Source of the DNA: Nageia nagi
Lineage: Eukaryota; Pinophyta
Direction of reading: 5' to 3'
NCBI GenBank assembly: GCA_050084985.1
Contig: JBITNC010000001.1
Coordinates: 72,912,001 to 72,976,000, forward strand
Length of the DNA: 64,000 nucleotides
Shown here: piece after piece, positions 46,531 through 58,698 of the stretch
Numbering within the stretch: the first letter of the stretch is position 1
Layout of the letters: each line of letters starts with the position of its first letter
Made by a program: the position numbers and the translations under genes
Notes under the pieces: generated by a model
The model's input: the letters and a program-made list of their open reading frames with translations, nothing else
What the model was told of the DNA's origin: nothing
The model's database searches: none

Positions 46531-46539
46531 GACATGGAG

Positions 46540-47543
46540 TAGAGTATCATAGAAAAACCAGCATGAGTATTTTTCTTTCCTTTGTAGCTCTTTACATTTC
46601 TATAACCTTTGTACTTTTTCTTTATTTTTTTTGTAACAATCAACTTATTTGTGACCTTGAATGCCATAATAAATTACAATTGCCATTAAACTTTTTTTTA
46701 GGATAAAAATGTTTGCTTTATTTTTTTCAATCTTTTTGCTTGAAGTGATTATTGTTACCTTTGTTCCTGCTGCTGTGGTTATTTTTCTATTGTTCCTATT
46801 GCTGTTGTAGCCACTACCTCTTTCCTCAAACCTTTTGGAGGAAGATAGGTAAGATTTATTTTGATGGTTGAACTTCTTTTTTAAAAGAGTTTTGGTTGCT
46901 TCAAGACTAATGTTATTATTGTTAGGAGAAAAAATCAACCCTTTATTGTTAAGGGTTTCCTCATGCTTTAATAGGTATCTTGAAAGGTTCTCAAGGGAGA
47001 TGACTTCTTCTTCTTCATCAAGTCGTATTTCTATAAATGTTACAAAGTTTTTAAAACTATTACAAAGTTTTCAAACTTTGAAGAGAGGCTTTGAAGAATG
47101 ATGAATACCATCAATTCATCATTAATCCAATTACACCCATAAGCAACAAATTGAGTCCTTAGGTCAATGATTTTGTTTAAGTAGATAGCCACATTTTCAT
47201 CTGCCCCTTGATGAGATTGAAGCAACTTTTGGATAATGGTAATCCTTCTTGAAAAGTTTGAACTAAGGTAGATTTGCTTTAGCTTATCCCATGCTTCCTT
47301 TGATAAGGTTGAAGAGGATATCATCAAGAGTACATCATCTAAAACTGCATAGTAAATCATGGAGGTTGTCAACTCATTCTTTATGTTGTAAGCCTCTAGT
47401 GCCTTCTCATCTATAGGAGGTACAAGGTTCTCATTCACTATTTGTTATAGCTTCTTTGCTTAGAATTTGGCTCTCATTCAAGGTTCTTAAATCTTATAGT
47501 TGGAACCATCAAGTATGTGTTTGGGTAAAAAAGATTCTCCCAT
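46540..47543 (-). pseudogene. E5 gag remnant
   Basis: The start is the ATG at 47543 (MGESFLPKHILDGSNYKI), followed by stops. Then an open stretch 47438-47040 (132 codons): ALEAYNIKNELTTSMIYYAV, LSKEAWDKLKQIYLSSN and DLRTQFVAYGCNWINDELMV, a copia gag (UBN2-type) domain. 46938-46645 continues with a basic linker and IVIYYGIQGHKVTN, a zinc knuckle whose first two Cys have become Tyr-like or other residues. Confidence 0.87.
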
Positions 47544-50500
47544 TTGCTACACAAAAATGTGAAATAATAAGAATGTATTTCAATAAACAACATTAAATGT
47601 TAAGTTTTAACCAAGTAAATAATACATGTTACATTTAACATTAAAGACATGCTGATTTGATTCATAAGTGTAAATATTTTATAATTCAAATAATAACCCA
47701 TGTACCCAAATACATTTCTCATCTCAAGAATTGTAGATGTAGAGTGACATTATTGAGGCTTGTTTTTTAATCTAAAATTAGGCCTTCACCTGGATGCCCA
47801 CACAAGAGGAGCCCAATAACTACCAATCCTCAACTAGTTCCCCTTGAACAGCAATATACTCTCACAAGGAGAAGTACTAGCTATTTTCTAAGGTTCTAAC
47901 ATTTATTGGATCGACCAAATTATTAATCTTGATTAGGTTTCAAGTTATCCTCTTAGGTTATCAAGATAATCCCTAAATGGATGTGCATATGTATGGTATC
48001 ACTACACATATACCTATCCACCTATTGGAGTTAAATCCAGACCAATAGAGGACTTAGGGGTAATTAAGAAGTATAGATTTTTCACCTCTTGGATCATCAA
48101 ACTTAAAGGCTCCAGTCTACTTATCCTCATCTCATGGCTCCCAAACAAGTCATGTTGTGGAATGTACTTGTGGATATGTTCATTTTAAGAGGTTGCTCAT
48201 ATCAATGTTTGCATTTTTGTTTGCATAAGCCAATAAATCAAAGTATGAAATATGAAATAAAAGAGCATAAATAAAATATCATCCATTCATAACTTGAAAT
48301 CTAAGTGTTAATGGGTTTTGTTTACTAACCCTTAAAGGACATCATTTGCATAAACTCAAAATTTGCACAAGTCCATTCCATACTTTCATAAGGAAGAAAA
48401 AAATTATAGAGTCATGCATCATTCCATAACTTTAAAAATCATTCCATAACTTTAAAAAATTAAGTAAAAAAAATATACATCATTCTCATGACTTAAATTT
48501 AAGCAATAAATATGTATCATTTCCATAGTTTGCATAATTCCATTCATTAACTTTATATAAGAAAATTATCTAGAAGAAATTAATACTTAGAGAGGTATTG
48601 AATATCCTAGGCATGCATCCATTCATCAAAAAAAAGTTTAAGTAAAAACATAAAAATTCCCCCTTTTTACTTAAAAATTGATTTTAAGATGCCTTCCCTT
48701 TTCTAAAAAAAAAATGTAAGTTTTTGTTAAAGATATAACACTTAAAAATTTAAGTTTATATTAAACAATTTGCCTAAAAAATTACTATATTTACTAAAAA
48801 TTGCATTCCTACCAATGCAATAAAAAATTTCTCCATTTTAATATAAGAAGAAAGATACATTAAAGGATACTTTTTATTTTTTTGTCTTTATTTTTAAATG
48901 CAATTGAGCAAAGTAATAATACTTTTATGCATTTAAAAATACCTTTTTTAAGGACAAGGAGTGATAACAAAGCATTAAATGTGAACATGATTACATGTCT
49001 ACTTGCAAGAAATTAATACTTAGTTGAAATCCCTACTTCACTCCAAAATTTTAATGCAATTCATGATGGAAATGTGGATTATACGTTTGCTTCATTTGGT
49101 GCATTAATGGAAGGAAAAAGCTTGCAAGTAATAAAAAACTTGAATGCACAACAACCAAAAAAATGAATATGAGACTCCTTGTTTTTATTCTACACTTTAG
49201 AAAGGAGGGAGAGGTCAATTAAAAAAAGAAAAAAAATAGGAGCCACACAAGGAAGATAATGAACAAAAGGTAGCAAAGGAGAAGCTACGATTAAAGATTT
49301 AAGCATAGGAGGTCCAACGAGGGGGGTCTGCACATAAAGTCTATGTGCATAGGAGATAACAACCTTGGAAGGGTAGCATAGCAAGAATCAAGTTAGATCC
49401 TCAACACTTATGATAATTCTCTTATGCAACACTTCCATATGGAGTAGTTGTAAGGGGAAGGCTATGGAAAGGGTCCACGCATGTAGGAGAGCAAGATAGT
49501 GGAGGAGGGAGAGTTGGCCATGCAAGTAGGAGGGGAAGATAACGAGCAGCCACGAGGTGGAACATAGGAGGCATCGAGGAGATATCCTATGATGAGGAGA
49601 GCTATGAGGAGGATGAGAGGTGCTATGAAATGGTCTATGAAGGATAGGATGCAGATAGTTGAGGAGGGAGAGCTGGCCATGTAAGTAGGAGGGGAAGATA
49701 ATGATCGACCATGAGGTGGAGCATAGAAGGCATCGAGGATATATCCTATGATGAGGAGAGCTAAAAGGAGGATAAGAGGTGCTACAAAAGGGTCTATAGA
49801 GGAGACTAGCTAGATGGAGGAAGAAGGGCCCGTGTGGTTAGATGAGGATACACACAAGGGAGGTTGAAAAAAAAAGTCACACAAGGGCCACAAAGTCCTA
49901 CAAAAAAACCTATAGAGGAGGGGTCGCATGCATATCCAACTGATGCTCGCCCAACAGTGAATAGGAGGAGGGTGAGAGAAATAACCAAAAAAAAGGCAAG
50001 AGGGCAATGAATACTTTACATAGAATTATTTGAAATCAAATTTTATTCTAAAAAAAATATATATATTGTTTTAAAACATTTCCCTTCCATTTTTAATACT
50101 TAGCTTAAAAAAAAAAGTTACAAAAAAAATATTATATACTATCCTCATAAAGGAATGCTATGCTCTCCTTTAAAAAAAAAATTGTAAAGATAAATAAACT
50201 TCTCATCCTCCCTTTTAAAAAAAAAATGAGACCTATTTCTTTTATTCAATAAATGGCTTAGAAAATATTGCAATTTTATATACTAATCTCTTTAATAGCA
50301 AATTAACAATATGCTCACTAGAGGTTAGTATCACAAAATGCATCACATTTCTACTTTTAGCCATCTTTTGCAAAAAAAAAGGAAAATGAATTAGCTAACA
50401 CATAACTCAAGATATGTTAGTATCATTAGTGAAATAAGCCATAAGTCAAATAAAGGAGAATATATGAAGGAGGTTATACCTTCTCTTGAGTTTACCTCAT

Positions 50501-50585
50501 AATGAAGAGTAGGTTTAAGAATGAAGATCTCCAAGTTGAAGATGAGTTTCCAAACCAAGGATGTGAAGAGGAGCTTCCACACTAA
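47544..50585 (-). other. E5 long untranslated leader
   Basis: About 3 kb between primer site and gag, much longer than usual for copia elements. It is AT-rich from 47.5 to 49.1 kb, then on the plus strand G/A-rich (49.19-49.99 kb) with a 159-bp tandem repeat, then rich in A-runs. Short minus-strand frames at 49190-50007 have no recognisable motif. Foreign filler DNA is possible. Confidence 0.55.
49502..49812. repeat. 159-bp tandem repeat in the E5 leader
   Basis: Two units starting GAGGAGGGAGAG at 49502 and 49661. Both contain AAGTAGGAGGGGAAGATAA, ATCCTATGATGAGGAGAGCT and GGATAAGAGGTGCTA-like text. Confidence 0.87.
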
Positions 50586-50597
50586 GCTCTGATACCA
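50586..50597 (-). other. E5 primer-binding site
   Basis: Minus strand TGGTATCAGAGC, a perfect match to the standard plant initiator tRNA-Met site, two bases inside the 5' LTR. Confidence 0.93.
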
Positions 50598-50599
50598 AA

Positions 50600-51105
50600 T
50601 GAGAGAATTGAACTATAACAAAAACAATCATAAACTACCAAGATCGCATGAAAGCTCTCAATTCACATCTAACAAACTCACAAACAAGACAATCTCACAA
50701 AGTAACTCAAGATGTAAAGTGGTTCCTCCAAATAAGAGTACATCCACTAACTAGATCTTTTCTTCAATCACAAATACAACTCTCTTATAATCTTCCTAAT
50801 CTCAACTCCTACACTTCAATCCTATAGCATAACTTTACTCCACAATTGGTATATGATCACAAAGAGGTAGCCTTCTATTTATAGGTCAAAATCCCTGTTT
50901 GGATCACCCTTTTATCCAATGTACAAAAGCATGACATGCACATCCTTTTACCTAAGGGGCATGCTCATGACATGGAGTGTAGGACAAGTTACATTATCAT
51001 ATTCACTTAAATACTTAAGGTATCAAATGATACCCTTTAGTATTAGTGAATTTTCATAAAAGATTTAATACAAACCTTTACAATAATGCATTATACATTC
51101 CAACA
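50600..51105 (-). repeat. E5 5' LTR
   Basis: 506 bp, TG...CA. A TATA-like TATAAATAG (minus strand, about 50876-50884) sits in the expected promoter region. Confidence 0.92.
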
Positions 51106-51486
51106 TCCACTAATATAAGATCATATTCTCAAAGAATACTCTCTTACAACTCACTTTCTTACTTTTCCTACCACTTAAACAAGAGCATAACTTTGATACA
51201 AATTTGAGTGGGTGATCTTAAGGGGAGGAGGGCCTTCTATTAATAGGTCAAAATTATTCCTTACATCACCTTTTTAACCATTTTATAATTTCATAACATG
51301 CATTACCCTTTTACCCAAGGGGCATGCTCATGAGATGGAGTGTATGATAAGTTACATTATCATATTCACAAATACTTAAAAGGTAATTAAGGATACTTTT
51401 AAGTATTAGTGAATTTACAATATCCTATTCACTATTAAGTGAATTACATTAAGATACCTTACAATAATGCATTATACATTCCAAAA

Positions 51487-51775
51487 CTATAACTATTAAA
51501 AATCTCAATAATAGTTAGGCAAATATGGATTTTACCATTTAAAACTATGAAAATATGGCTTCTTTGGTTCTCTTAGCTCTTGTCTATTGGATCCTAGCTT
51601 TTGGATCTTAGATCTTAGGTCTTCTTTGCTCTTGGCTCTTGACACTTTACACTTGTCTCTTAGAGCTTTAAAACTCTCTTTTGGCATTTTACTTCATTAG
51701 GTCATTTCCAAACAAGAAATTTGGATTAAAGAAAAATAAAGCTTTCTTGAAACTTTATGTTCATTTGATATGATG
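51487..51775. repeat. Dispersed repeat R, copy 2, right part
   Basis: Resumes the repeat broken at 42060: TCAATAATAGTTAGGCAAAT, CTTGG/CTCTTGG runs and GCATTTTACTTCATTAGGTC match about 265-500 of this window. Confidence 0.65.
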
Positions 51776-52004
51776 CCCAACCAACTGATCAAAGGGTTTT
51801 TGATTGGTCCTCTTGATGTTGGTATGTGCTAATTAAGCATCCTTATGGTTGGTGGGTTCCACATTGTATTTCCATTTTGGTATTCCTTCAAACCATTAGA
51901 AAGAGGATGGATAGCTCTTTGATATGGAAGTAAATAATATTTTCTATTTTTATCCATTTTTTTATGATCCCAAAAATCTATTTCAAATTACTCAGGGATC
52001 ACTT

Positions 52005-53600
52005 GATATGATTCATTATGATCTATGCAGCCCCATAACGGATAACCATATTAATTATTGATGATTACTCATAGAGGATATGGATATATTACTTAAGATT
52101 AAAATTTTAGACCTTTAGGCATTTCAAGGAGTTCAAGGCTTTTGTGGAGAATGTTACTAGTTATCATATCCATGCACTTCACTCATATCAAGGAGGAGAG
52201 TACACATTAGATGATTTTTATGCATTCTCGAAAGATAATAAGATTCTATGAAAGTTGACTACTCCATATACACTATAACAAAATGGATTTGTTGAGAGTT
52301 AAAACCATACCATTATGGATATGGTGAAAAGTATATTAAAGAATGCAAAGTTGAGTTCAATATTTTGGGTCGAGGCTATGAGGATTGAAGTTTATTTATT
52401 GAATAGAGAACCTACAAAGGCTCTTGAGGTGATGAATCTTGAAGAAGCATGATTAGGAGTGAAACCATATATCTCTCATCTTCAAGTATTTAGTTTCTCT
52501 AACTACATGCACATGCCTAAAGAGCAAAGAATTAAGTTGGAACATAATTCCTTGAGCTACATTCTTCTCGAGTATAGTAGTGAATATAAAGACCACGTGC
52601 TTATAGATACCACTACTTGGAAGATATATGAGAATAGATGTTTTCTTTAATGAGAATGAGGATCCTTTAAGCAATTCACCTATAATACTACATGATCCTA
52701 ATAGTGGCCTTATCATCATTCATTATGATGATGAGAGAGGAGCAATGAGTTTTTCACTTGATGACTTTAGGAGATCAACATGGTACATGAAGATATGATA
52801 GGATTCATATATGAGCACTTTACAAGATACTTCTACCTTTAGACCAAGAACATGAAGCATGGCTTGAGAGGAAATAAATATTGCATTAATGAGGGCAATG
52901 ATGAATAGTCTTCAACCTAATATGATGTGTGAGGCCCTTAAGTTTCCACATTGAAAATCATTCATGGAGGTTAAGTATGATGCATTGATGAGGAATGGAA
53001 CATGGGATTTAGTATATTTTTAGGAATAAGGTCATTAGGTGCAAGTAGGTGTTCAAAATAAAGTACAAATTTGATGGAACACTCAAGAACTACAAGGCCC
53101 AATTAGTTACAAAGGGATATTCCTAGGAGGTAGACATAAACTATGAGAAGTCATTTGCTCCTATGGACAAGGTTAAGACCATCAATATTTCTTTTTTAGT
53201 GATTGCATAGTTTGGATAGAAAATACATCAAATGGAAGTGAAGAGTATCTTCCTAAACAAAGACTTTGAGAAGGAATTCTACATGTAGCATCCTAAGGAA
53301 TTTATCTTTCATCGCAACAAGGGAAAGGTGTGTAGATTTATAAAATATTTATATGGCATGAAATAGGCTCCAAGAGCTTGATACATTAAGATTAGTGAGC
53401 ATTTATTACAACATGGATTTTTTAGGAGTCGTTATCATCCTAATTTATACCTTCAACAACATGTGGGAGATTTCCATTATTGTAGTGTATATCAATGATT
53501 TCATTATCATAGGTAATACTAAAGAGTTGAATGTACATGATCCAATAAAAGTAAGTAAGGAGATCTAACCATCAAAGGTTTGCACAAGGTAAAATATTTA
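52005..53600 (+). pseudogene. E7: decayed Ty1/copia integrase-RT fragment
   Basis: Plus-strand remnant. It opens with MIHYDLCSPITDN (integrase core start), then GGEYTLDDFYAFSKDNKIL (second Asp changed or lost), TTPYTL-QNGFVES, MVKSILKNAKLSSIFWVEAM and YLLNREPTKALEVMNLEEA. The open stretch 52459-52650 is the post-core region (KPYISHLQVFSFSNYMHMPK then LEYSSEYKDHVLIDTTTWKI). From 52.96 kb RT pieces follow (EVKYDALMRNGTWDLV). No LTRs could be paired with it. Confidence 0.85.
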
Positions 53601-55560
53601 AGTATAATCCCTTTTATCCATTCATTAATGTTATCTTGTTATTCATTCAAGTGTTTATTTATTTAGATTTAACTAGTTAGATATAGATTTATCTTCACAT
53701 GCATACATATTTAGTGATGAACCATAAGCCCTAATTGTATTTACATTTATTTTTAGTTTTTTATTTTGAACCCTAACTATATCTAAATTACAAACTTTAT
53801 TTTGAAGTTATTTAAATATCCTATAATGACATATTATTTTTAGCTATGCACACTTACATACAAAGAGGCAAGTAAAGCAAGGTATTCTACATCAATACCT
53901 AAGCCTCAAATAGGACTCAAAGATGAATTTGAGGCCTTCGCATACCTTAGGGTATATGAAAAAACCTCTTTAGGATCCCTTATCATATTTGAACCCTAAG
54001 TAACCATTGTCCGTGAATTATCATAGTGTATAACCCTAAGAATAATGTTTCATAAGATACTCTCTTATACCTTGGATTGATAACATGCCTAGAGGAATTA
54101 GGTCCCAATTCTCTTTAAATAGTGATCTATAATATTGAGCCAAGAGTCATCTAGCATCCCATTGGATGTATATTTAAAAGTTATGGTATCCAGGTTACAC
54201 ACTATAAAGTAGAAATCATTAAGCTTACAATGTTGTCTTTAGTAAAATTTCTTGTATAAGTCTGATTTGTTTAGATGATTTTTCTATACTATCCTCAAAT
54301 TTGCAAAATATTCTTAGATTCCTTAAGTGATCATATGAAAATTTATATGCAGAATTTGAAAATATTTAAGTGATTATTTACATCAATTTCTATCACTTTT
54401 GTTAGTTAAGATGAACTCATGGTCCTTACATGAAGCCAAACATAAGACACGAGTTCATAATTTAAATTCATTAACAACAAAAGTGATAATAATATGGACA
54501 AAAATTCTTCAAAGCAATAAGAAATAATTGTTTAAGGTAGACCTTGCCAACCCTAAATTTAGAGTCATTTTCAATCAAAATTGTGAAACACTATATGAAT
54601 ATTTACATAAACATTACTAGAAATTAGAAGATCAAAACTTTTTTCTAACATCTAATCCAACATTCATGAAACATATCCAAATCAAATCAATACACAAACT
54701 AAAACTATTATGTAAACACAAATAATTCCTCAAACTCACACAAATCCTTAAACTCATAATCATTTAAACTTAACTATTCTTTCAAAATCAAATTACCACA
54801 TAAACTCATCAAGTTCTTCACACCCAACCAATTATTCCAATATAATCAATCATTCGATATCAATAAACACAAACAATTCCAATGCAATCAACTTCCATAC
54901 CCCATAGAACAACCTTCAACCAATCACCCTTCGATCAAACTAGCAAACAAATCATCTAAATCTATATTCATAAAAACTAAAAATCAACATCAAAACATTA
55001 TTATAATAATTTTAACTATTAATTTTCTCTAATAATTACTAATGTAAATCTTCTTTTACATATTTCTTTAGCTTATTTCAATTTTTCTATATTTTATCAA
55101 TAAATCAATTTTTACATGATGCAAATCTAATGAACTACGTGACAAATGCATAATAAATAAAAATACATGTTACCTATTGATAAATTATATATTCAAAAGT
55201 TATTAAAATAAAATTATAAATGATGAATTGAAAATCGCATATATGAAAAGAGTCACGATGGTAAAACCACTTATTTAAATAGTTACACACTAATATACAA
55301 CCCTTAACTTATAGATGAAATAAAATATAAAATATTTATATAACCAAATATTCGTAAGAGGTAATATATGAATGAAAAAATATTTAAATATTTAAATTGT
55401 AAAATAATGAAATTTAAGAAAATTCACAATTACTTGTAAATGAATTCGTAGTTAATTATTTTGTTTTGGTTGTTTGAAGATTTTTGAAATTTAATAATTA
55501 ATAAAATTTTATTTTTATGTTGGGGAAATCCACTAATTTAAGATCTTAACGGAAAAAAAT
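53601..55560. other. AT-rich DNA, nothing recognised
   Basis: No open frame, repeat pair or known motif on either strand. Confidence 0.5.
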
Positions 55561-55626
55561 TTGAAAATAACACTCGCTCTTGAACTAGCAGGAACTCCTC
55601 TCTCTTCTACATTAAATCATTTTTTC

Positions 55627-55995
55627 CCGTTAAAATTAGGGTTCTTTTCCGTTAGGGTTAAGTTTCCGTTAAGATTAGGGGTTTTTTCCGTTAGGTTTCC
55701 GTCAAGATTAAGGTTTTTTTCAGTTAAGTTTTCGTAAGATTAAGGTTTTTTCCTGTTAGGTTTAGAATATTCTGTTAAAATTGAAGAATATTCCGTTGAA
55801 GTTTGACAAATATTCTGTTTACGTTAGGGTTTTCTCCAGTCAAGATTACGGTTTTTGGGAATATTCTGTTAGGTTCTATATTCCTGTAGAAAATTTCGAT
55901 CGCGTTTTTTTTCTGTTAGGGTTTGGAGAATATTCCACTATTTAAGTTTTTCCTATTTGGTTTTGAAGAATATTCTGTTAAGGTTCCGTTAGATT
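55627..55995. repeat. Degenerate minisatellite of CCGTTAGGGTT / AATATTCTGTTA units
   Basis: Irregular head-to-tail motifs. TTCCGTTAGGGTT or TTCCGTTAAGATTAGGG variants dominate 55627-55760, and AATATTC[T/C]GTTA variants occur six times between 55765 and 55980. Spacing about 20-45 bp. It contains TTAGGG words but not the regular plant telomere repeat TTTAGGG. Confidence 0.7.
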
Positions 55996-56430
55996 TATTT
56001 ATTTTGGGTCACCGTCAATAGCTTCGTCGTGTCGGGCTCTCTGCCGCTGTGCAGTTTCCGGCACCGGTCTCGCATAATATATCCTGCAGACGTCCTCACT
56101 GGAAAATGTTTTCCTGAATCCGTTTGTCGGGCATTTGGAGGTCATTAGCATTAATTAACGGTATAAAATGTTCTTTCGCCCAGCGTCATGACAGTAAAGC
56201 TAATCCTTCCATTACTATCGCAGAGAAATCGTAAAAAATGAAGGAAATAATTTAAAGAATGACAACCTAAGTAAGAATTCACAACTCGTCCTTACCGTGT
56301 AGGAAACATTTGCAGGTGAGCATTCTTTAACCTAAAGAAAATCCCAAGTTTTGAAAGAAGAAAAAGAGTTCGTAAGATTGTATCCGCCTGAGCCCTTGTC
56401 TCTATGCGCTTCCCAAATTATAAGAAAATT
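55996..56430. other. CpG-rich, less AT-biased patch
   Basis: Contains CGTCGTGTCGGG, CCGGCACCGGTCTCGC and further CG dinucleotides at 56170-56400, in strong contrast with the CpG-poor surroundings. A minus-strand open stretch of about 50 codons (roughly 56150-56000, with RIYYARPVPETAQRQRARHD) is present without recognised similarity. It could be an unmethylated promoter or exon of a host gene, or a recent unrelated insertion. Confidence 0.5.
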
Positions 56431-56739
56431 AAGTAATATAATTTTTTTAGAATTTTTATTTGATAAATATATAATAAGTATGTATGAAATAATTTTGAAA
56501 AATAAAAAAATTTTAAATATGTAATATATTTAATAAAAGATATATATTATATCTAAATAGAAGTACAATAATAAAAAATATATGTATAATGAAATTTTTC
56601 ATTTAATATTTATGATAGTTGATAATTTGTTGTCAATATTAATAAAGTGATATTTATGTTGAAGTTTTATCTTTTCATTTTGAATGCATTTTTCAAATCA
56701 TCATTTATATCTATACATTAATATCTAAAAAATGATTCA

Positions 56740-57400
56740 ATAAGTTAAAGATTATCTATGAAAGAGTTGAGGTCTTCATCTTTTTTATCTAATCCTCTTG
56801 TGCCCCCTTATTTCACCCCTTAAGTATTGGATGACATTAAAGTCACCCCCAACAATATAGGAATGATCAATGTGAAGTAACATCTAGTTTATGATCTAAG
56901 ACCAAATCTTCCTTTTCATTATAATAGTTGAGGAGCATAAATATTTAGCAAAAATAAAGTTGTAGTTATGGAGATGCATCAATCCTTAACCTCCATCCAA
57001 AATGGACAAGAGATTTCCAACAAGCAAGCTAATTGTGAGCTATCCTAAAGTAGAAAAAGACCCTTTGGTTACCCGAACAATTCCTTGGTAAATGATGAAC
57101 ATTAAGCCTATAGTTTCTTTCTTAGTTTTTTGAAAATATTTATCTAATATTTTTTTTTTCTTGAAGTAAAAACATTGCAGGCTTCTCAAAGTTAACTAAG
57201 AATTTTTCCATTGTAAGGGTAAAGGGGGAATAGATGTTATGAGCTTCATCTAAAAACCTTGTTTTTTATTATATCCAAGAGATTGTCAAGTTGGGATTGT
57301 GTGCCTCCTAAGGCTTTGAATGCCTCTTATTGTATCAATTGTTGGTTTAGTATATGACCTTTTCTTTTTTGGTTGAAGATGTTTGGATTTTTGAGTTTGT
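56740..57400 (-). pseudogene. E8 ORF2 endonuclease fragment
   Basis: At about 56862-56830 the minus strand reads SYIVGGDFNVIQYLRGEIRG. GGDFNVI is a core motif of the apurinic-like endonuclease of LINE ORF2, which nicks target DNA. A frameshift downstream is followed by GGTRGLDKKDEDLNSF. Upstream, NIYAP-like text is visible. Confidence 0.75.
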
Positions 57401-57409
57401 TATGTATTG

Positions 57410-58698
57410 CTAGATTATTTCATCTTTGAGAAGAGTCTTGAGTATCACTTGTTTACTTGATCCTTGCAAAGGATTCACCATTGTTTCTATCTCAAATTCC
57501 TTATTGAGTACTTCCTCCATGGACAAGTACTTATTAGTTGTATTAGCTATAAGAGGGTCCATGTATGTCATTTCCTCCATATTGAGGTCCATTTCTTTAA
57601 GGGGGTGGCATTCTTCTAGTGGGATTTTTCTATATGAAATGGACTCCAAAGATGACTTTATCATTGCATATATTTGGGGAATTTAGTACATTCATGGATC
57701 ATAAGTTATCAAGGATAATGGGAACATTAGGATACGAGGCTGAGTCCTCTCCATCATTTTTAATATTCTAAAGGCTTTGAAAACTATTAATCAAACTATT
57801 ATTTGGTAGGGATGTTGTAATCATTCTTAGGTGAGTCTTATATCTTAGTTGTTTGAATCCATCGGCTTGGGTTCATTTGCTTCCATAATAGGGACAACAT
57901 GATTAAAACGTTGAATAAGATGGCCATATTTCGAGCACACTTTGCACCTAAAGAACAATTTTTTTTATCCAAAAGTTCCCACTCAATATCCTCATTTGAA
58001 ATGTAGAATTAGATTTTAGTAGGGAGAGTGTCTCCAGATCAAGATAAACATACATACAAGTATAAGAGATGGTCTTACACACCTTGTGTGGTATGAAGTG
58101 CACATGTACACCTCTATCAAATTACATATGGCATCAAACACCTCTTCATACCAAATCTTTGTTGCTAGATTGCTAGATTTAGAAGAAAGACCCAAATTGA
58201 TGCTTCAATTAACGCTTCTTCACTTTTTTTAAATTCAATGTGCCATGGTTTCATAAAGAGACTAGATCTCCCACAAAATCATGGGCCTCTTTGGAAAACT
58301 GCATCTCTATTTTCCTTTGTAGAAAACATGCAAAAAAGTACTCATTTGAGGAATGGCTTACAAAAACCTTACCCTTAGTGAACTAGGCTCGAGATGCCTA
58401 AGACTTGATGGTGTTTGGGTGCATTCATGAACCTAAGAAGCATCAAATAAGACCTTATTTCGTAAGGATATCAATGTCACTCCTTATCCTTTCACTCTTG
58501 ATCAATACCATTGACATTTCTTCCATAGCCTAAAAGCATCCATTTTCATTTTTTTTGTGGTCTTGTTTCATCATGTCCATTCATTTGAATTGTTGTTAAG
58601 AGCCAAAAACCCTGAGTCATCGATGCTTTGTTCTTCAATATATCTTGAAAAGAGAGCTTCAACTAGCGGCCAATGGCACCCTTAGATCCGAAAACCAT
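57410..58698 (-). pseudogene. E8 ORF1 (DUF4283-type RNA-binding protein) remnant
   Basis: The proposed start is the ATG at 58698 (MVFGSKGAIGR then LKLSFQDIL). Then GRSSLFMKPWHIEFKKSEEA, LIEASIWVFLLNLAI and GDTLPTKI match the DUF4283-like domain of plant L1 ORF1. RCKVCSKYGHLIQRF (57950-57920) is a zinc knuckle lacking the last Cys. The C-terminal acidic part is open at 57664-57410. ORF1 would coat element RNA. Confidence 0.75.

Larger units (their letters stand above)
42218..51105 (-). mobile_element. E5: Ty1/copia LTR retrotransposon
   Basis: 8.9-kb minus-strand element with LTRs 42218-42704 and 50600-51105 and a perfect TCCAC duplication (42213-42217, 51106-51110). Sense order: 5' LTR, initiator tRNA-Met primer site, an unusually long leader (about 3 kb), gag, protease, integrase, RT, RNase H, polypurine tract, 3' LTR. 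Integrase upstream of RT is the copia order. Reading frames of 80-134 codons survive between lesions, and LTRs differ by under about 10% by eye, so it is younger than E1-E3. Confidence 0.92.
42061..51486 (-). mobile_element. Solo LTR of the E5 family, interrupted by E5
   Basis: The segments 42061-42217 and 51106-51486 together align end to end with one E5 LTR. Examples are CAAGATCACAT near the start, GGAGTACATCCAC at the junction, GGGGCATGCTCATGA-ATGG and AATGCATTATACATTCC at the end. CTCTA (42056-42060) and CTATA (51487-51491) form a target duplication with one change. No internal coding region belongs to it, so it is a solo LTR left by LTR-LTR recombination. E5 later inserted within it. Confidence 0.8.
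56740..58698 (-). mobile_element. E8: LINE-1-type non-LTR retrotransposon remnant
   Basis: Minus-strand remnant holding a decayed ORF1 and the first part of ORF2. It stops within the endonuclease region, so RT and the 3' end are absent, the opposite of the usual 5' truncation of LINEs. No poly-A tail or target duplication was found. Confidence 0.78.

Noticed and set aside
55627-55700. Interstitial telomere repeat
   Set aside because: TTAGGG words occur but irregularly and within CCGTTAGGG units; no run of TTTAGGG.
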